Source: Clostridia bacterium
GTDB taxonomy: Bacteria > Bacillota > Clostridia > Oscillospirales > Acutalibacteraceae
NCBI GenBank assembly: GCA_017398425.1
Contig: JAFQFZ010000026.1
Span: forward strand, 1 to 52,583
Direction of reading: 5' to 3'
Length of the DNA stretch: 52,583 bases
In this document: positions 41,794 through 50,192 of the stretch, in pieces
Layout: every line of letters begins with the position of its first letter
How positions within the stretch are numbered: position 1 is the stretch's first letter
Notes under the pieces: model-generated
What the model was told of the DNA's origin: nothing
The model's database searches: none
Seen by the model: only the letters and a program-made list of their open reading frames with translations
Translations under genes and position numbers: made by a program

Positions 41794-42651
41794 TTACTCT
41801 TCCTTTTCAAAATACGCCACGGCAACCGCACCCGGTCCGACGTGCGTACCGATCGCGCAACCGATGGATGCCACGGGCAACTGCTCCACGTATCCTTCCC
41901 ACAGTTCCGCGCTGTCGCGGACATACAAACGTAACAGCTCATCGCTCCGTCCGCTGTATCCCAGACAGAGCGGTCTCGAAAAATCAATACCGCGCCCGTT
42001 CTTCACCAATTCGCGCAACAGGTTGTTTCCCTGCTTGGAGCCGCGCGCCTTGCCGATCAGCGACACCTCGCCGTCCTTCACCGCCACCACGGGTTTGATG
42101 GACAGCAGCGCTCCTGCAAACGCGACTGCCGAGGAGATGCGACCGCCTTTTTTCAAATATTCCAGCGTATCGAGAAGCGCCATCAAACGCACCTGCTTCT
42201 TCTCGCGATCCAAGCACACGGCGATCTCCTCCGCCGTGCATCCCGCGTCGCGCAACGCCGCCGCGCGCAACACAAGCAACCGCTCGCCGACGGCGACGTT
42301 CTCACTGTCAAGCACGTGCACGCGTCCGTCCCATTCCTCCGCCGCCATGCACGCGCTTTGGTAGGTACCCGAGAGCTTTCCCGACAGCGTGATCACGACG
42401 GCGGTGTCGTCCTCGTTCTTCAGTGCCTCCGTCAGCGTATCCTGAAACTCCGTCGGCACGATTTGACAGGTGGTCGGCAACGTATCGCACTCCGCGAGCA
42501 TCTCATAAAACCGACGGTGCGTCAACGTTTGTCCGTCCCGATATTCCTCCGTGCCGAACAGCACCTTGAGCGGCAACACCGTCACACCGAATGCCGCCGC
42601 TTCTTCCCTTTGCAAATCGCACGCGGAATCCGCAAGAATAGTAACAGCCAT
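41794..42651 (-). CDS. DegV family fatty-acid-binding protein (FakB-like), divergent copy
   Basis: The 285-residue protein has the DegV pattern VTILADSACDLQREEAAAFG, LSGTYQSACMAAEEW (fatty-acid-binding Ser/Thr), LLDTLEYLKKGGRISSAVAF, and GTHVGPGAVAVAYF. FakB proteins bind fatty acids and present them to FakA for phosphorylation. It is only distantly like the tandem pair upstream. ATG 42651 follows GGAG by eight bases. A strong promoter inside an inverted repeat upstream and a MarR gene beyond suggest separate control. Confidence 0.9.
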   Translation of the reverse strand: MAVTILADSACDLQREEAAAFGVTVLPLKVLFGTEEYRDGQTLTHRRFYEMLAECDTLPTTCQIVPTEFQDTLTEALKNEDDTAVVITLSGKLSGTYQSACMAAEEWDGRVHVLDSENVAVGERLLVLRAAALRDAGCTAEEIAVCLDREKKQVRLMALLDTLEYLKKGGRISSAVAFAGALLSIKPVVAVKDGEVSLIGKARGSKQGNNLLRELVKNGRGIDFSRPLCLGYSGRSDELLRLYVRDSAELWEGYVEQLPVASIGCAIGTHVGPGAVAVAYFEKEE

Positions 42652-42665
42652 GATCCTTACTCCTT

Positions 42666-42710
42666 TTCGGCGCGATTGAAGTTGTTGATTTATCATCATG
42701 TGGCGCCGAA
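42666..42710 (-). promoter_or_regulatory. Leader inverted repeat with MarR-like half-operator
   Basis: TTCGGCGC (42666-42673) and GCGCCGAA (42703-42710) flank a 29-base stretch holding AAGTTGTTGATTTATC (42679-42694), which matches the sequence inside the upstream inverted repeat in 14 of 16 positions. The ribosome site of the DegV gene lies just beyond. Confidence 0.5.
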
Positions 42711-42713
42711 AAA

Positions 42714-42742
42714 AGTATAGCACCAAGTCGTTGATTTGTCAA
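42714..42742 (-). promoter_or_regulatory. Promoter of the DegV gene, embedded in an inverted repeat
   Basis: Minus-strand TTGACA (42737-42742), 17-bp spacer, TATACT (42714-42719), a near-consensus promoter lying within the arms of the inverted repeat at 42715-42758. Confidence 0.75.
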
Positions 42743-42758
42743 CAACTTGGTGCTATAC
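42715..42758 (-). terminator. Inverted repeat: terminator of marR and likely operator
   Basis: 20-bp arms GTATAGCACCAAGTCGTTGA / TCAACAACTTGGTGCTATAC with one mismatch and a 4-base loop, followed on the minus strand by TTTTTT; it fits a terminator 4 bp beyond the marR stop. Its centre GTTGATTTGTCAAC is also a MarR-type dyad. Confidence 0.7.
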
Positions 42759-42762
42759 ACCA

Positions 42763-43200
42763 TTATTCATTTCCTTTGCTGTTTTCACGCAGATTGGTGG
42801 CAATGCGCTCGAGCGAATTGTAGAACGAGGTGCGTTCCTCCTCAGTCAAACCGTCGCCGCCGATGCACACCCACTGCTCGATCACTTTTTCGAGCTTCTC
42901 CGCGACCTGCTCGCCCTGCTCGGTCAATCGCCATTTGGCACGATAGGCACTGCCCTCGCTCAGGATGAAACCCTGATCACGCAGTGTATTGAGTGTACGC
43001 GAGATCGCCGCCTTATCCTCCGCGCAAAGCTGACAAAGCACCGCCGCCGTCAATCCGTCCTCATACCGACTCAGTAAAAAGATGCACATCATATGGGTGC
43101 CCTTCAACCCGAATTCCGTCATCTCCATCGCCTTGATGCGCTGAATGTATTTATAGCAGGCAGTGATGCCCGACACAAACGTCTCAAACCGTTGTAACAT
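42763..43200 (-). CDS. MarR-family transcriptional regulator
   Basis: The 145-residue protein has the winged-helix fold of MarR: MEMTEFGLKGTHMMCIFLLS, DGLTAAVLCQLCAEDKAAIS (recognition helix), RTLNTLRDQGFILSEGSAYR and the wing KWRLTEQGEQVAEK. It is 32 bp downstream of the second tandem DegV gene and directly upstream of a third DegV gene. A MarR-family protein beside FakB homologues recalls FabT, which represses fatty-acid synthesis genes in Streptococcus; here it may respond to acyl chains. Start at ATG 43200 with AGGAG at somewhat long spacing. Confidence 0.88.
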   Translation of the reverse strand: MLQRFETFVSGITACYKYIQRIKAMEMTEFGLKGTHMMCIFLLSRYEDGLTAAVLCQLCAEDKAAISRTLNTLRDQGFILSEGSAYRAKWRLTEQGEQVAEKLEKVIEQWVCIGGDGLTEEERTSFYNSLERIATNLRENSKGNE

Positions 43201-43232
43201 CCGAAATGCTGACTCCTCTCTCTCGAATCCGC

Positions 43233-44096
43233 TCACGCGTCGAGCGCCACGGCCGTCGCCAGCGCCAACGCACCCGAACCGATGTGACACGCAATGCTCA
43301 GCGGCAACGCGGCCATTTCGATGGTTTTTTTGGGAAACGCCGCTTTGACCTCTTCGGCGAACTGCGCCGCTTGCTCGGGTGCATTGGAATGCACGACGTA
43401 CAACGTCATGGTATCGGCAATGTCCTTGAAGCGCTCGGCGTAGTCCTTTTGGATCGCCTCGATCATCGCGGCACAAGCCGCCTTTTGTCCGCGCGGCTTG
43501 GCAAATGCGTCGAGCTTGCCCCCCTGGATCTGAAGCACCGGTTTGATGTTCAGCACCGTGCCGATCGTCGCCGCCGTTGCCGTCACGCGGCCGCCTTTTT
43601 TGAGGTATTTCATCGTATCGACCATGATGTAGATCGACGAGTCGTACTGCGTCGCCTCCAGGCGCTCTTTGATCTGCGCGGCATCCATACCTGCCTTGGC
43701 CAGCGCCACGGCATCCTGCACCGAACGCAACATCGTCACCGACACGCGACGGTTATCCACCACCTGCACACGACCGTCAAAATCGAGACTGAGTGAATTG
43801 GCCGTCGCACACGAGCCGCTCAGTCCGCTCGACATCGGGATATGCACGATCTGATCGTAGTCGGCAAGAACGCGTTCCCATGTGTCCAGCACATCCGCCA
43901 CCGACGGTTGCGACGTCGAGACCTCGGCGGTTTTGTCTTCCAATATTTCATAAAAGGCGTCCTGCGACAGATTCACGCCCTCATAATATACGTCGTCGTT
44001 GATCATAAACGGCATCGGCACCAGATGCACTCCGAGCGTCTTTGCCTCCTCGGGCAACAGACCGCAGTTTGTGTCAGTCACGATCGCGATTTTCAT
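43233..44096 (-). CDS. DegV family fatty-acid-binding protein (FakB-like), tandem copy B
   Basis: The 287-residue protein starts MKIAIVTDTNCGLLPEEAKT and has SSGLSGSCATANSLSLDFDG, VDTMKYLKKGGRVTATAATI, GTVLNIKPVLQIQGGKLDAF and ACHIGSGALALATAVALDA. It is very like the following gene product in length and sequence, so the two arose by tandem duplication. GGAG lies nine bases before the ATG. Confidence 0.93.
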   Translation of the reverse strand: MKIAIVTDTNCGLLPEEAKTLGVHLVPMPFMINDDVYYEGVNLSQDAFYEILEDKTAEVSTSQPSVADVLDTWERVLADYDQIVHIPMSSGLSGSCATANSLSLDFDGRVQVVDNRRVSVTMLRSVQDAVALAKAGMDAAQIKERLEATQYDSSIYIMVDTMKYLKKGGRVTATAATIGTVLNIKPVLQIQGGKLDAFAKPRGQKAACAAMIEAIQKDYAERFKDIADTMTLYVVHSNAPEQAAQFAEEVKAAFPKKTIEMAALPLSIACHIGSGALALATAVALDA

Positions 44097-44137
44097 GATT
44101 GTTTTCTCCTTAATTCTCTTCGATACCGTCCGCTTCC

Positions 44138-45001
44138 TTATGCTTCCAGCGCTACCGTTGCCGCCAACGCCAACGCGCCGGGGCCCGTGTGGCACGACAC
44201 ACTGAGCGACAACGGCGCGATCGAAACGGGAACGCCGGGGAACGCCTCTTCCACTTCCGCGCGGAAGGCCTTCGCCTCCTCAAGACAGTTCGCGTGCACC
44301 ACGTGCAACACAATGTGTCCCTCTTTGTCTGCAAGGCGCTCGTCGATGTCCTTGCGAACCGCCTCAAGCATCGTCTGCTTCGCCGCTTTTTGACCGCGCG
44401 GCTTGGCAAACGCATCGAGCTGGCCACCCTGTAACGACAGGATCGGCTTAATGTTCAGCACGGTGCCGACCGCCGCCGCCGCGGCGGTAATACGACCGCC
44501 CTTTTTGAGATACTTCATGGTGTCGACCATGATGTAGGCGGTACAATCGTACTGGGTCTCTTCGAGTCGAGCTTTGATCTGCTCAGCGGTGAGACCCTTT
44601 TTCGTCAGCATCAGCGCATCCTTCGTCGCCTGCTGCAACAGCACCGAAATGCGGTGATTGTCCACCACCTGCACACGACCGTCGTAATCCTCGCTGAGTG
44701 TCATCGCCGTCGAGCACGCACCGCTCAGCTTCGAGGAAGTGGGAATATGCACCACGGCATCGTGCGTCTCAAGCAAACGATCCCACAGATCCGTCACATC
44801 CGCAAGAGGAGCTTGCGATGTCGAGATCGCGGCATCCTTATCCGCCAGTGTCGCAAAAAATTCTTCATGCGTGAAATTGATGTATTCGTACCGCACTTCT
44901 TCATTGATCATAAACGGCATTTGAACCAAATCAATTCCGAGTTCCTTGACTTCTTCGGGGGTAAAACCGGTGTTGGTATCGCTGACAACCGCAATGTTCA
45001 T
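44138..45001 (-). CDS. DegV family fatty-acid-binding protein (FakB-like), tandem copy A
   Basis: The 287-residue protein begins MNIAVVSDTNTGFTPEEVKE and has TSSKLSGACSTAMTLSEDYD, VDTMKYLKKGGRITAAAAAV, GTVLNIKPILSLQGGQLDAF and SCHTGPGALALAATVALEA. It is the near twin of the next gene, 41 bp downstream. AAGGAG precedes the ATG. Encoded 45 bp after ddl in the same direction. Confidence 0.93.
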   Translation of the reverse strand: MNIAVVSDTNTGFTPEEVKELGIDLVQMPFMINEEVRYEYINFTHEEFFATLADKDAAISTSQAPLADVTDLWDRLLETHDAVVHIPTSSKLSGACSTAMTLSEDYDGRVQVVDNHRISVLLQQATKDALMLTKKGLTAEQIKARLEETQYDCTAYIMVDTMKYLKKGGRITAAAAAVGTVLNIKPILSLQGGQLDAFAKPRGQKAAKQTMLEAVRKDIDERLADKEGHIVLHVVHANCLEEAKAFRAEVEEAFPGVPVSIAPLSLSVSCHTGPGALALAATVALEA

Positions 45002-45046
45002 ATCCTCGACTCCTTCTCACGTCTGTGTGGTTCACGGTTCCTTGGA

Positions 45047-46273
45047 TCAAGCTTTGCCGCCGGTCGTACCCAAAGACACGCCCGACAAAATATTCGTATC
45101 GTAGGTGTAGGTCAGCGCCTCACGCGTACGTTGGCGCTTGAAACCAAGCTGTATCATGCGGTCGAGCAGCTTCGAGAAACCGATGCCGCTCTCCTCCCAC
45201 AGATAAAACGCCAGCGAGCCGGGGATGGTGTTGATCTCATTGACCCACAGCTCTTCGGTGTCGGCGTTCATCAGAAAATCAATGCGCGACACACCCATGC
45301 AACCGAGCGCTTTGAACGTCTGTACGGCGAGTTCCTGCACCTTTCTGGTCATCTCGTCGGAGATCTCCGCCGGGCAACGACGCTTCAAACTGCTCATGCC
45401 GGCCGATTTGGCGCCACCCGTTTTGCACGGAGCGCCCTTTGCGCCGCCCTTCGCACCTTTGCCGCCGCTGAGGTATTTGTCGCCGAAGCTCAGGATCTCA
45501 TCGTTGCCAAACGGCTCCTCGCACGCCGAAGCGATCGCCTCGTCGCGGTCACCGAGCACGGCGCAATTGATCTCGCGAAGCGGCTGAACCGCTTTTTCGG
45601 CAAGCACCAACGGCGCAAAATCAAACGCCAGATCGAGCGCCGCGCGCAACTTGCGGCGGTCGCCCGCTTTGGAAATACCGACCGACGAACCCAAATTGAC
45701 GGGTTTGACGATGACGGGGTAACCCATCGCTTGCTCGATGCGATCCATCGCGGCTTCCGCATCCGCAGCATAGGTCTTGGCATCCAATTCCACAGCATCG
45801 AGCACCGGCAATCCCGCCGCCTTGAGCACCGCTTTCATCACGTATTTATCCATGCCGAGCGCCGACGACAGCACATCACACGACGCATACGGCACACCGA
45901 GCATTTCAAGGAAGCCCATCAACGTACCGTCCTCCACGTTGGTGCCGTGCACCACGGGAAGTGCCGTTTCAAATTCGGCAACCACGTTGCTGCCGAATTT
46001 CTTCATCGGGAAACGCACCAGTTCCACGCCCTTGTCACCGGGCACGGGCAACACGCGCACCGCATCCTTCAGACTGCCGGGCAACCCGCGATAGAACTCG
46101 ATCGTGTCCAGTCCTTCGCCGGTGTAAAATCCGCCGTCCTTGCCGATATACAGCACGATGGGCTCGTACTTGTCGCGGTCAAGCGCGGCATACGCCTGCA
46201 GACCGGAAATGATCGAAACCTCATGCTCGACACTGCGGCCGCCAAACAGCACCGCCACTTTTGTTTTCATCAT
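45047..46273 (-). CDS. ddl: D-alanine--D-alanine ligase with Gly/Lys/Ala-rich loop insertion
   Basis: Makes D-Ala-D-Ala for peptidoglycan. The 408-residue ATP-grasp protein has KVAVLFGGRSVEHEVSIISG, VVHGTNVEDGTLMGFLEMLG, ASCDVLSSALGMDKYVMKAV, VIVKPVNLGSSVGISKAGDR, and the C-terminal LGCMGVSRIDFLMNADTEEL and VNEINTIPGSLAFYLWEE. A ~23-residue insertion rich in Gly, Lys, Ala and Ser sits near residues 270-292 (KGAKGGAKGAPCKTGGAKSA), in the flexible loop before GMSSLKRRCPAEI. The neighbouring murF acts on its product. Start at ATG 46273 (or 46270), ten bases after GGAGG. Confidence 0.94.
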   Translation of the reverse strand: MMKTKVAVLFGGRSVEHEVSIISGLQAYAALDRDKYEPIVLYIGKDGGFYTGEGLDTIEFYRGLPGSLKDAVRVLPVPGDKGVELVRFPMKKFGSNVVAEFETALPVVHGTNVEDGTLMGFLEMLGVPYASCDVLSSALGMDKYVMKAVLKAAGLPVLDAVELDAKTYAADAEAAMDRIEQAMGYPVIVKPVNLGSSVGISKAGDRRKLRAALDLAFDFAPLVLAEKAVQPLREINCAVLGDRDEAIASACEEPFGNDEILSFGDKYLSGGKGAKGGAKGAPCKTGGAKSAGMSSLKRRCPAEISDEMTRKVQELAVQTFKALGCMGVSRIDFLMNADTEELWVNEINTIPGSLAFYLWEESGIGFSKLLDRMIQLGFKRQRTREALTYTYDTNILSGVSLGTTGGKA

Positions 46274-46302
46274 CGAAAAGCCGCCTCCGTTTGCGTCAAA
46301 TC

Positions 46303-47952
46303 TCAAAAGTTATCGGGCAAATCGTTTTCGAGAAGCACGATCTGCCGTTCCACGGGCGGCAACGACTGCACGTAGCTGATCGCCTGATGCAGATCCGTTG
46401 CCACAAAAATACGTTCTTCGTCAAAGCCTCCGCGAAGCAATCCCGCCTTGAGCGGCGGCGCTTGCTTCTCACCCACGAGCACCGCAATGTCACAGCGCGT
46501 CGCGGCGTATTCGCCGAGCTCCTTGTTGAGCGCTTTTTGGCGCTTGCCGAGCTCCACCATGCCGGGTGTCACCAGCACGCGGCGCGTATTCTGCATGGCA
46601 CCGAGCACGTCGAGCGCCGAGCGGAAGCCCGCCGGATTGGAGTTGTAGGCATCGTCGATATAGCCGTTGGGAAGCAACTGCAAGCGGTGCTCCACCGGCT
46701 TCATCTGCCGAATGGGCGCTTTCAGATCCGAAAGCGCGATCCCGAGCTGATGCGCCATCGCGACACAACCGACCAGATTCTGGATGGTGTGCGCGCCGAG
46801 CAAGCGCGTAGTATATTCGCAAGACTCGCCGTTCGGAGCGTACACCGTGAAGGTGCTTCCGCTCTCATCCACCGTGATGTCTTTGGCGGTGTAGGCGGCA
46901 CCGTCGTACAAGCCGTACGACACCGTCTTCACACCGTCCACATCGCGGGCGGCGATGTATTCGTTGTCAAAATTCAGCACCGCCATGCCATCTTCGGGCA
47001 GAGCGTCCGCCAGTTCAAACTTCGTGTCAATGATCGTTTCGATCGTGCCGAACGTCTCCAGATGCTGTTCGCCGATCGCGGTGATCATGCCGTGTTGCGG
47101 ATGCACGATCTCACAGATCTCGCGGATGTCGCCTTTGTTTTTGGCGCCCATCTCGCAGATGAAGATCTCGTGCGACGCGCGCAAGCGCTCACGCACCGTA
47201 CGCACCACACCCATCGGCGTATTATAGCTTTCGGGCGTCATGAGCACATTATACTTGACCGACAGAAGCGCGGTCAGAAAATTTTTGGTACTGGTCTTGC
47301 CGTAACTGCCGGTGATGCCGATGACCGTCAGATCCTTCATCTCCGACAGGATGCGCTTGGCATCGTTGGTGAACCCCTTGGCGATGTGACGCTCGATCGG
47401 TCCGTTCACCTTGTTTGCAAAGCTGACCATCAGCGCCGGAAGCAACACGATAAGAAGCAACATCGCCGCCAACACGCGGTCAGCCGTCAGCCCGCTCAGA
47501 TCCCAATCCTCGGCTCCTGCGGCATCGCGGATGGCGTGCATCATCATCGGCAGCAGCACCGAAAGTGCCAAGAGGATCGCCGTGATAAGCGCGAGCGTCA
47601 CGAGCAGACGTTTGACACGCGGCGTGTATACCAGCGGCTTTTTCGCCTTGCGCGGGCGGTCGAACACCGTCGCGATCAGCTCAAGCGCGAGCGCCACACC
47701 GTAGGCGATATACGCCCACACGTCGCCGTAAAATCCGAACATCATAAGGATGGCAAGCGGGGCGGCACCCAACAGACGCGTCGCAGGGAGCGAACGCTTG
47801 TCGCTCTCGCGCAACCACTGCAAATACCGCTCGGGGCGATAGGAGTTAAGCTGCAGCATATGCACGTAATGAAGAGTTTGGAACGTTGCGTGCACCAGGC
47901 ACAGCGCGATCAGCGCCCCTTGCAACAAGGGCATGATCATCTCGGGCATCAT
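46303..47952 (-). CDS. murF: UDP-N-acetylmuramoyl-tripeptide--D-Ala-D-Ala ligase with N-terminal membrane domain
   Basis: Adds D-Ala-D-Ala to the peptidoglycan precursor. The 549-residue protein has an N-terminal membrane domain of about 190 residues with four or more helices (for example about 60-90 and 118-140), then the Mur ligase core: P-loop VIGITGSYGKTSTKNFLTAL (about 212-228), LMTPESYNTPMGVVRTVRE, EMGAKNKGDIREIC, GMITAIGEQHLETFG and the C-terminal YIDDAYNSNPAGFRSALDVL. Standard MurF is ~450 residues and soluble, but membrane-domain versions occur in Clostridia. Starts after AAAGG; a GTG two codons earlier is possible. Confidence 0.92.
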   Translation of the reverse strand: MMPEMIMPLLQGALIALCLVHATFQTLHYVHMLQLNSYRPERYLQWLRESDKRSLPATRLLGAAPLAILMMFGFYGDVWAYIAYGVALALELIATVFDRPRKAKKPLVYTPRVKRLLVTLALITAILLALSVLLPMMMHAIRDAAGAEDWDLSGLTADRVLAAMLLLIVLLPALMVSFANKVNGPIERHIAKGFTNDAKRILSEMKDLTVIGITGSYGKTSTKNFLTALLSVKYNVLMTPESYNTPMGVVRTVRERLRASHEIFICEMGAKNKGDIREICEIVHPQHGMITAIGEQHLETFGTIETIIDTKFELADALPEDGMAVLNFDNEYIAARDVDGVKTVSYGLYDGAAYTAKDITVDESGSTFTVYAPNGESCEYTTRLLGAHTIQNLVGCVAMAHQLGIALSDLKAPIRQMKPVEHRLQLLPNGYIDDAYNSNPAGFRSALDVLGAMQNTRRVLVTPGMVELGKRQKALNKELGEYAATRCDIAVLVGEKQAPPLKAGLLRGGFDEERIFVATDLHQAISYVQSLPPVERQIVLLENDLPDNF

Positions 47953-47974
47953 CGCCACCGCCTTTCGTCATTCG

Positions 47975-48742
47975 TTAGGGTAAAAACACATCGAGCACAC
48001 GGGAACATTGTCCCCATGCTTCGGCAAAGGCAAAATGCCCCGCCCCTTTGAGCACCACGAGTCCCGCGTCGGGAATGTGCTTTTCCATCAGTTGTCCGTC
48101 GCGAAGCGGCGTTGCGGTGTCGCATTCGCCCCAGATGAGCAACGTCGGCACGTCCACCTTCGGGAGCGCCGCCTTGAGATCCTCGTTGATGCACAGGCTC
48201 ATCGTGCGACGCATGACCTCGCTCGCTTGCTTGTAATCCGCCGAACCGCGCTTCTTGCGCGCGTTCTCGACGGCGTTTGGGAACATCTGCTTGAACGGCG
48301 GGATCTTGCAGATCGTCTTAAGAGCCTTGAAGCTGTACACCTTCGTGTAATACTTCATTGTGCGTTTGGGCTTGATGCCGGCGGCATCGAGAAGCACGAT
48401 CTTATCCACCGCAAACGGACGTGTCTGGCGACTCATCAGCTTAAGGATGGTGCGACCTCCGAAGGAATGCCCCATCAGCGTCGCTTTTTCGATCCCGAGC
48501 GCCCCCGCAAACGCGGCGGTGAAATCCGCAAAGCGATCCACCGTCCACGCCTCGGGCGGCTCCTCACTGCCGCCGCAACCGGGCATATTGGGAGCCACGA
48601 CGCGAAACCGCGTCTTCAAATGATCGATGATCAAACGGTAGGTCTCCGCCGGCGCATTCCAACCGTGAAGCAACAGCACCACATCGCCCTGTCCTTCATC
48701 GATGTATTCAATTTTCAACGCATCGATCTCGATGGTCGGCAT
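47975..48742 (-). CDS. Alpha/beta hydrolase
   Basis: The 255-residue protein has the alpha/beta-hydrolase fold with oxyanion region VVLLLHGWNAPAETYRL (about 20-36), nucleophile elbow GHSFGG (about 91-96), an acid in WGECDTATPLRDGQ, and the catalytic His in LKGAGHFAFAEAW. Substrate cannot be inferred. It lies between the cyclophilin lipoprotein gene and murF with 20-30 bp spacing, so it is probably cotranscribed. Confidence 0.9.
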   Translation of the reverse strand: MPTIEIDALKIEYIDEGQGDVVLLLHGWNAPAETYRLIIDHLKTRFRVVAPNMPGCGGSEEPPEAWTVDRFADFTAAFAGALGIEKATLMGHSFGGRTILKLMSRQTRPFAVDKIVLLDAAGIKPKRTMKYYTKVYSFKALKTICKIPPFKQMFPNAVENARKKRGSADYKQASEVMRRTMSLCINEDLKAALPKVDVPTLLIWGECDTATPLRDGQLMEKHIPDAGLVVLKGAGHFAFAEAWGQCSRVLDVFLP

Positions 48743-48768
48743 GAGGATCCCTCCGCTTTGTTACAAAA

Positions 48769-49557
48769 TCAGTTCGCCGTGTAAGGCATAAACTCGATGG
48801 ACACGATCTTGACATCTTCGAGAGGTTTGTCGTCCGCGTTAGTCTCCACCGCCGCGATCGCGTTGACCACGTCCATACCGTCATAGACCTGACCGAACAC
48901 GGTGTGACCGCCCGACTCTCTGAGCGGACCGTCGAGGTGGATGTTGCCGCCGACTTCGGCGTACTTGTTGACGACCGCCGCCGTCACCTTCGATTTATCC
49001 AGTCCCATGCGCTCGGCAATGAAGGACTCAAAGTTGCCGTAATACTGATCGATCATCGCTTTGTTTTGATCGTACATCGCGCGACCGTCCGCGACCGTGC
49101 CGCCCGGAATGCCGCTCTGGTTGATGAAGAACTGACTGCCGTTGGTGTTCTCGCCGGCATTCGCCATCGCGAGCGAACCGGTCAGGTTGCCGAGCGACGG
49201 ATCGAACTCGTCGCCGAACTTCGAACCCCAAATGCTCTCGCCGCCGGTGCCCGTACCCGTCGGGTCACCGCCTTGGATCATGAAATCCTTGATGACGCGG
49301 TGGAAGATCAGACCGTCGTAGTAGCCGTTTTGCGCGTGGGTCTTAAAGTTCTCGACCGTCTTGGGCGCTTGTTCGGGGAACAAACGGATATAGATGTCAC
49401 CCATCGTCGTGTGCATCACGGCGACCTCTTCGCCCTCCTCGGGCATATTCAGCTGAAAGCCGAACTCGCCCGACGATGCCTTTTGCCCGCCGCACGAACC
49501 GAACAGGCACGTCATCATCACCAGCGCACTCACCAATGCCAATACACGTTTTTTCAT
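48769..49557 (-). CDS. Cyclophilin-type peptidyl-prolyl isomerase, lipoprotein
   Basis: The 262-residue protein begins [20 protein letters not shown] with a lipobox at LFGSC|GG, so it is a membrane-anchored, extracytoplasmic PPIase. The cyclophilin core has [51 protein letters not shown] and [19 protein letters not shown] ~45-residue insertion ([20 protein letters not shown] onward) separates core strands. GGAG precedes the ATG. A cytoplasmic homologue is encoded just upstream (49572-50168). Confidence 0.93.
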   Translation of the reverse strand: MKKRVLALVSALVMMTCLFGSCGGQKASSGEFGFQLNMPEEGEEVAVMHTTMGDIYIRLFPEQAPKTVENFKTHAQNGYYDGLIFHRVIKDFMIQGGDPTGTGTGGESIWGSKFGDEFDPSLGNLTGSLAMANAGENTNGSQFFINQSGIPGGTVADGRAMYDQNKAMIDQYYGNFESFIAERMGLDKSKVTAAVVNKYAEVGGNIHLDGPLRESGGHTVFGQVYDGMDVVNAIAAVETNADDKPLEDVKIVSIEFMPYTAN

Positions 49558-49571
49558 ATCGTTCACACTCC

Positions 49572-50168
49572 TTACTCCGCCATACCGACGTCGATGCCGG
49601 TGATGACCACAGGCTCGATCGGTTTGTCCGCCGCGCCCGTCTTCACCGACGCGATCGCATCCACCACGTCCATACCGTCATAGACCTGACCGAACACGGT
49701 GTGACGGAAGTCGAGGTGCGGCGTGCCGCCGACCTTGCAATAATTCTCGGTGACCTCTTCGGGGAAGCCGCGATCGGCAAGCTGACGCATCTGACCGATG
49801 AGACCCATCGGCACCTGAGCTGCCTGCACGATGAAGAACTGGCTGCCGTTGGTGCCGGGACCCGCATTCGCCATCGACAGCGCGCCGCGATAGTTGCGCA
49901 TCTCGATGTCGAACTCGTCCTCAAACTCCTCGCCCCAGATGCTTTCGCCGCCGCAACCCGTACCCGTCGGGTCGCCGCCTTGGATCATGAAATCCTTGAT
50001 GACGCGGTGGAAGATCAAGCCGTCGTAGTAGCCTTCCTTCGCATGGGTGATAAAGTTCTCGCACGCCTTGGGTGCTTTATCGGGGAACATACGAATGGCG
50101 ATATCGCCCATGTTCGTATGCATCGTCACGATCACATCGCCCTTAACGGGCATATCCAACTGACTCAT
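49572..50168 (-). CDS. Cyclophilin-type peptidyl-prolyl isomerase, cytoplasmic
   Basis: The 198-residue protein lacks a signal peptide. Cyclophilin motifs: [60 protein letters not shown] and [20 protein letters not shown]. It shares its core with the following lipoprotein PPIase but has a shorter insertion ([20 protein letters not shown]), so the two look like a duplicated pair serving different compartments. GGAGG lies upstream of the ATG. Confidence 0.93.
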   Translation of the reverse strand: MSQLDMPVKGDVIVTMHTNMGDIAIRMFPDKAPKACENFITHAKEGYYDGLIFHRVIKDFMIQGGDPTGTGCGGESIWGEEFEDEFDIEMRNYRGALSMANAGPGTNGSQFFIVQAAQVPMGLIGQMRQLADRGFPEEVTENYCKVGGTPHLDFRHTVFGQVYDGMDVVDAIASVKTGAADKPIEPVVITGIDVGMAE

Positions 50169-50192
50169 ATTCTATACCTCCTGCGGGGCGGC

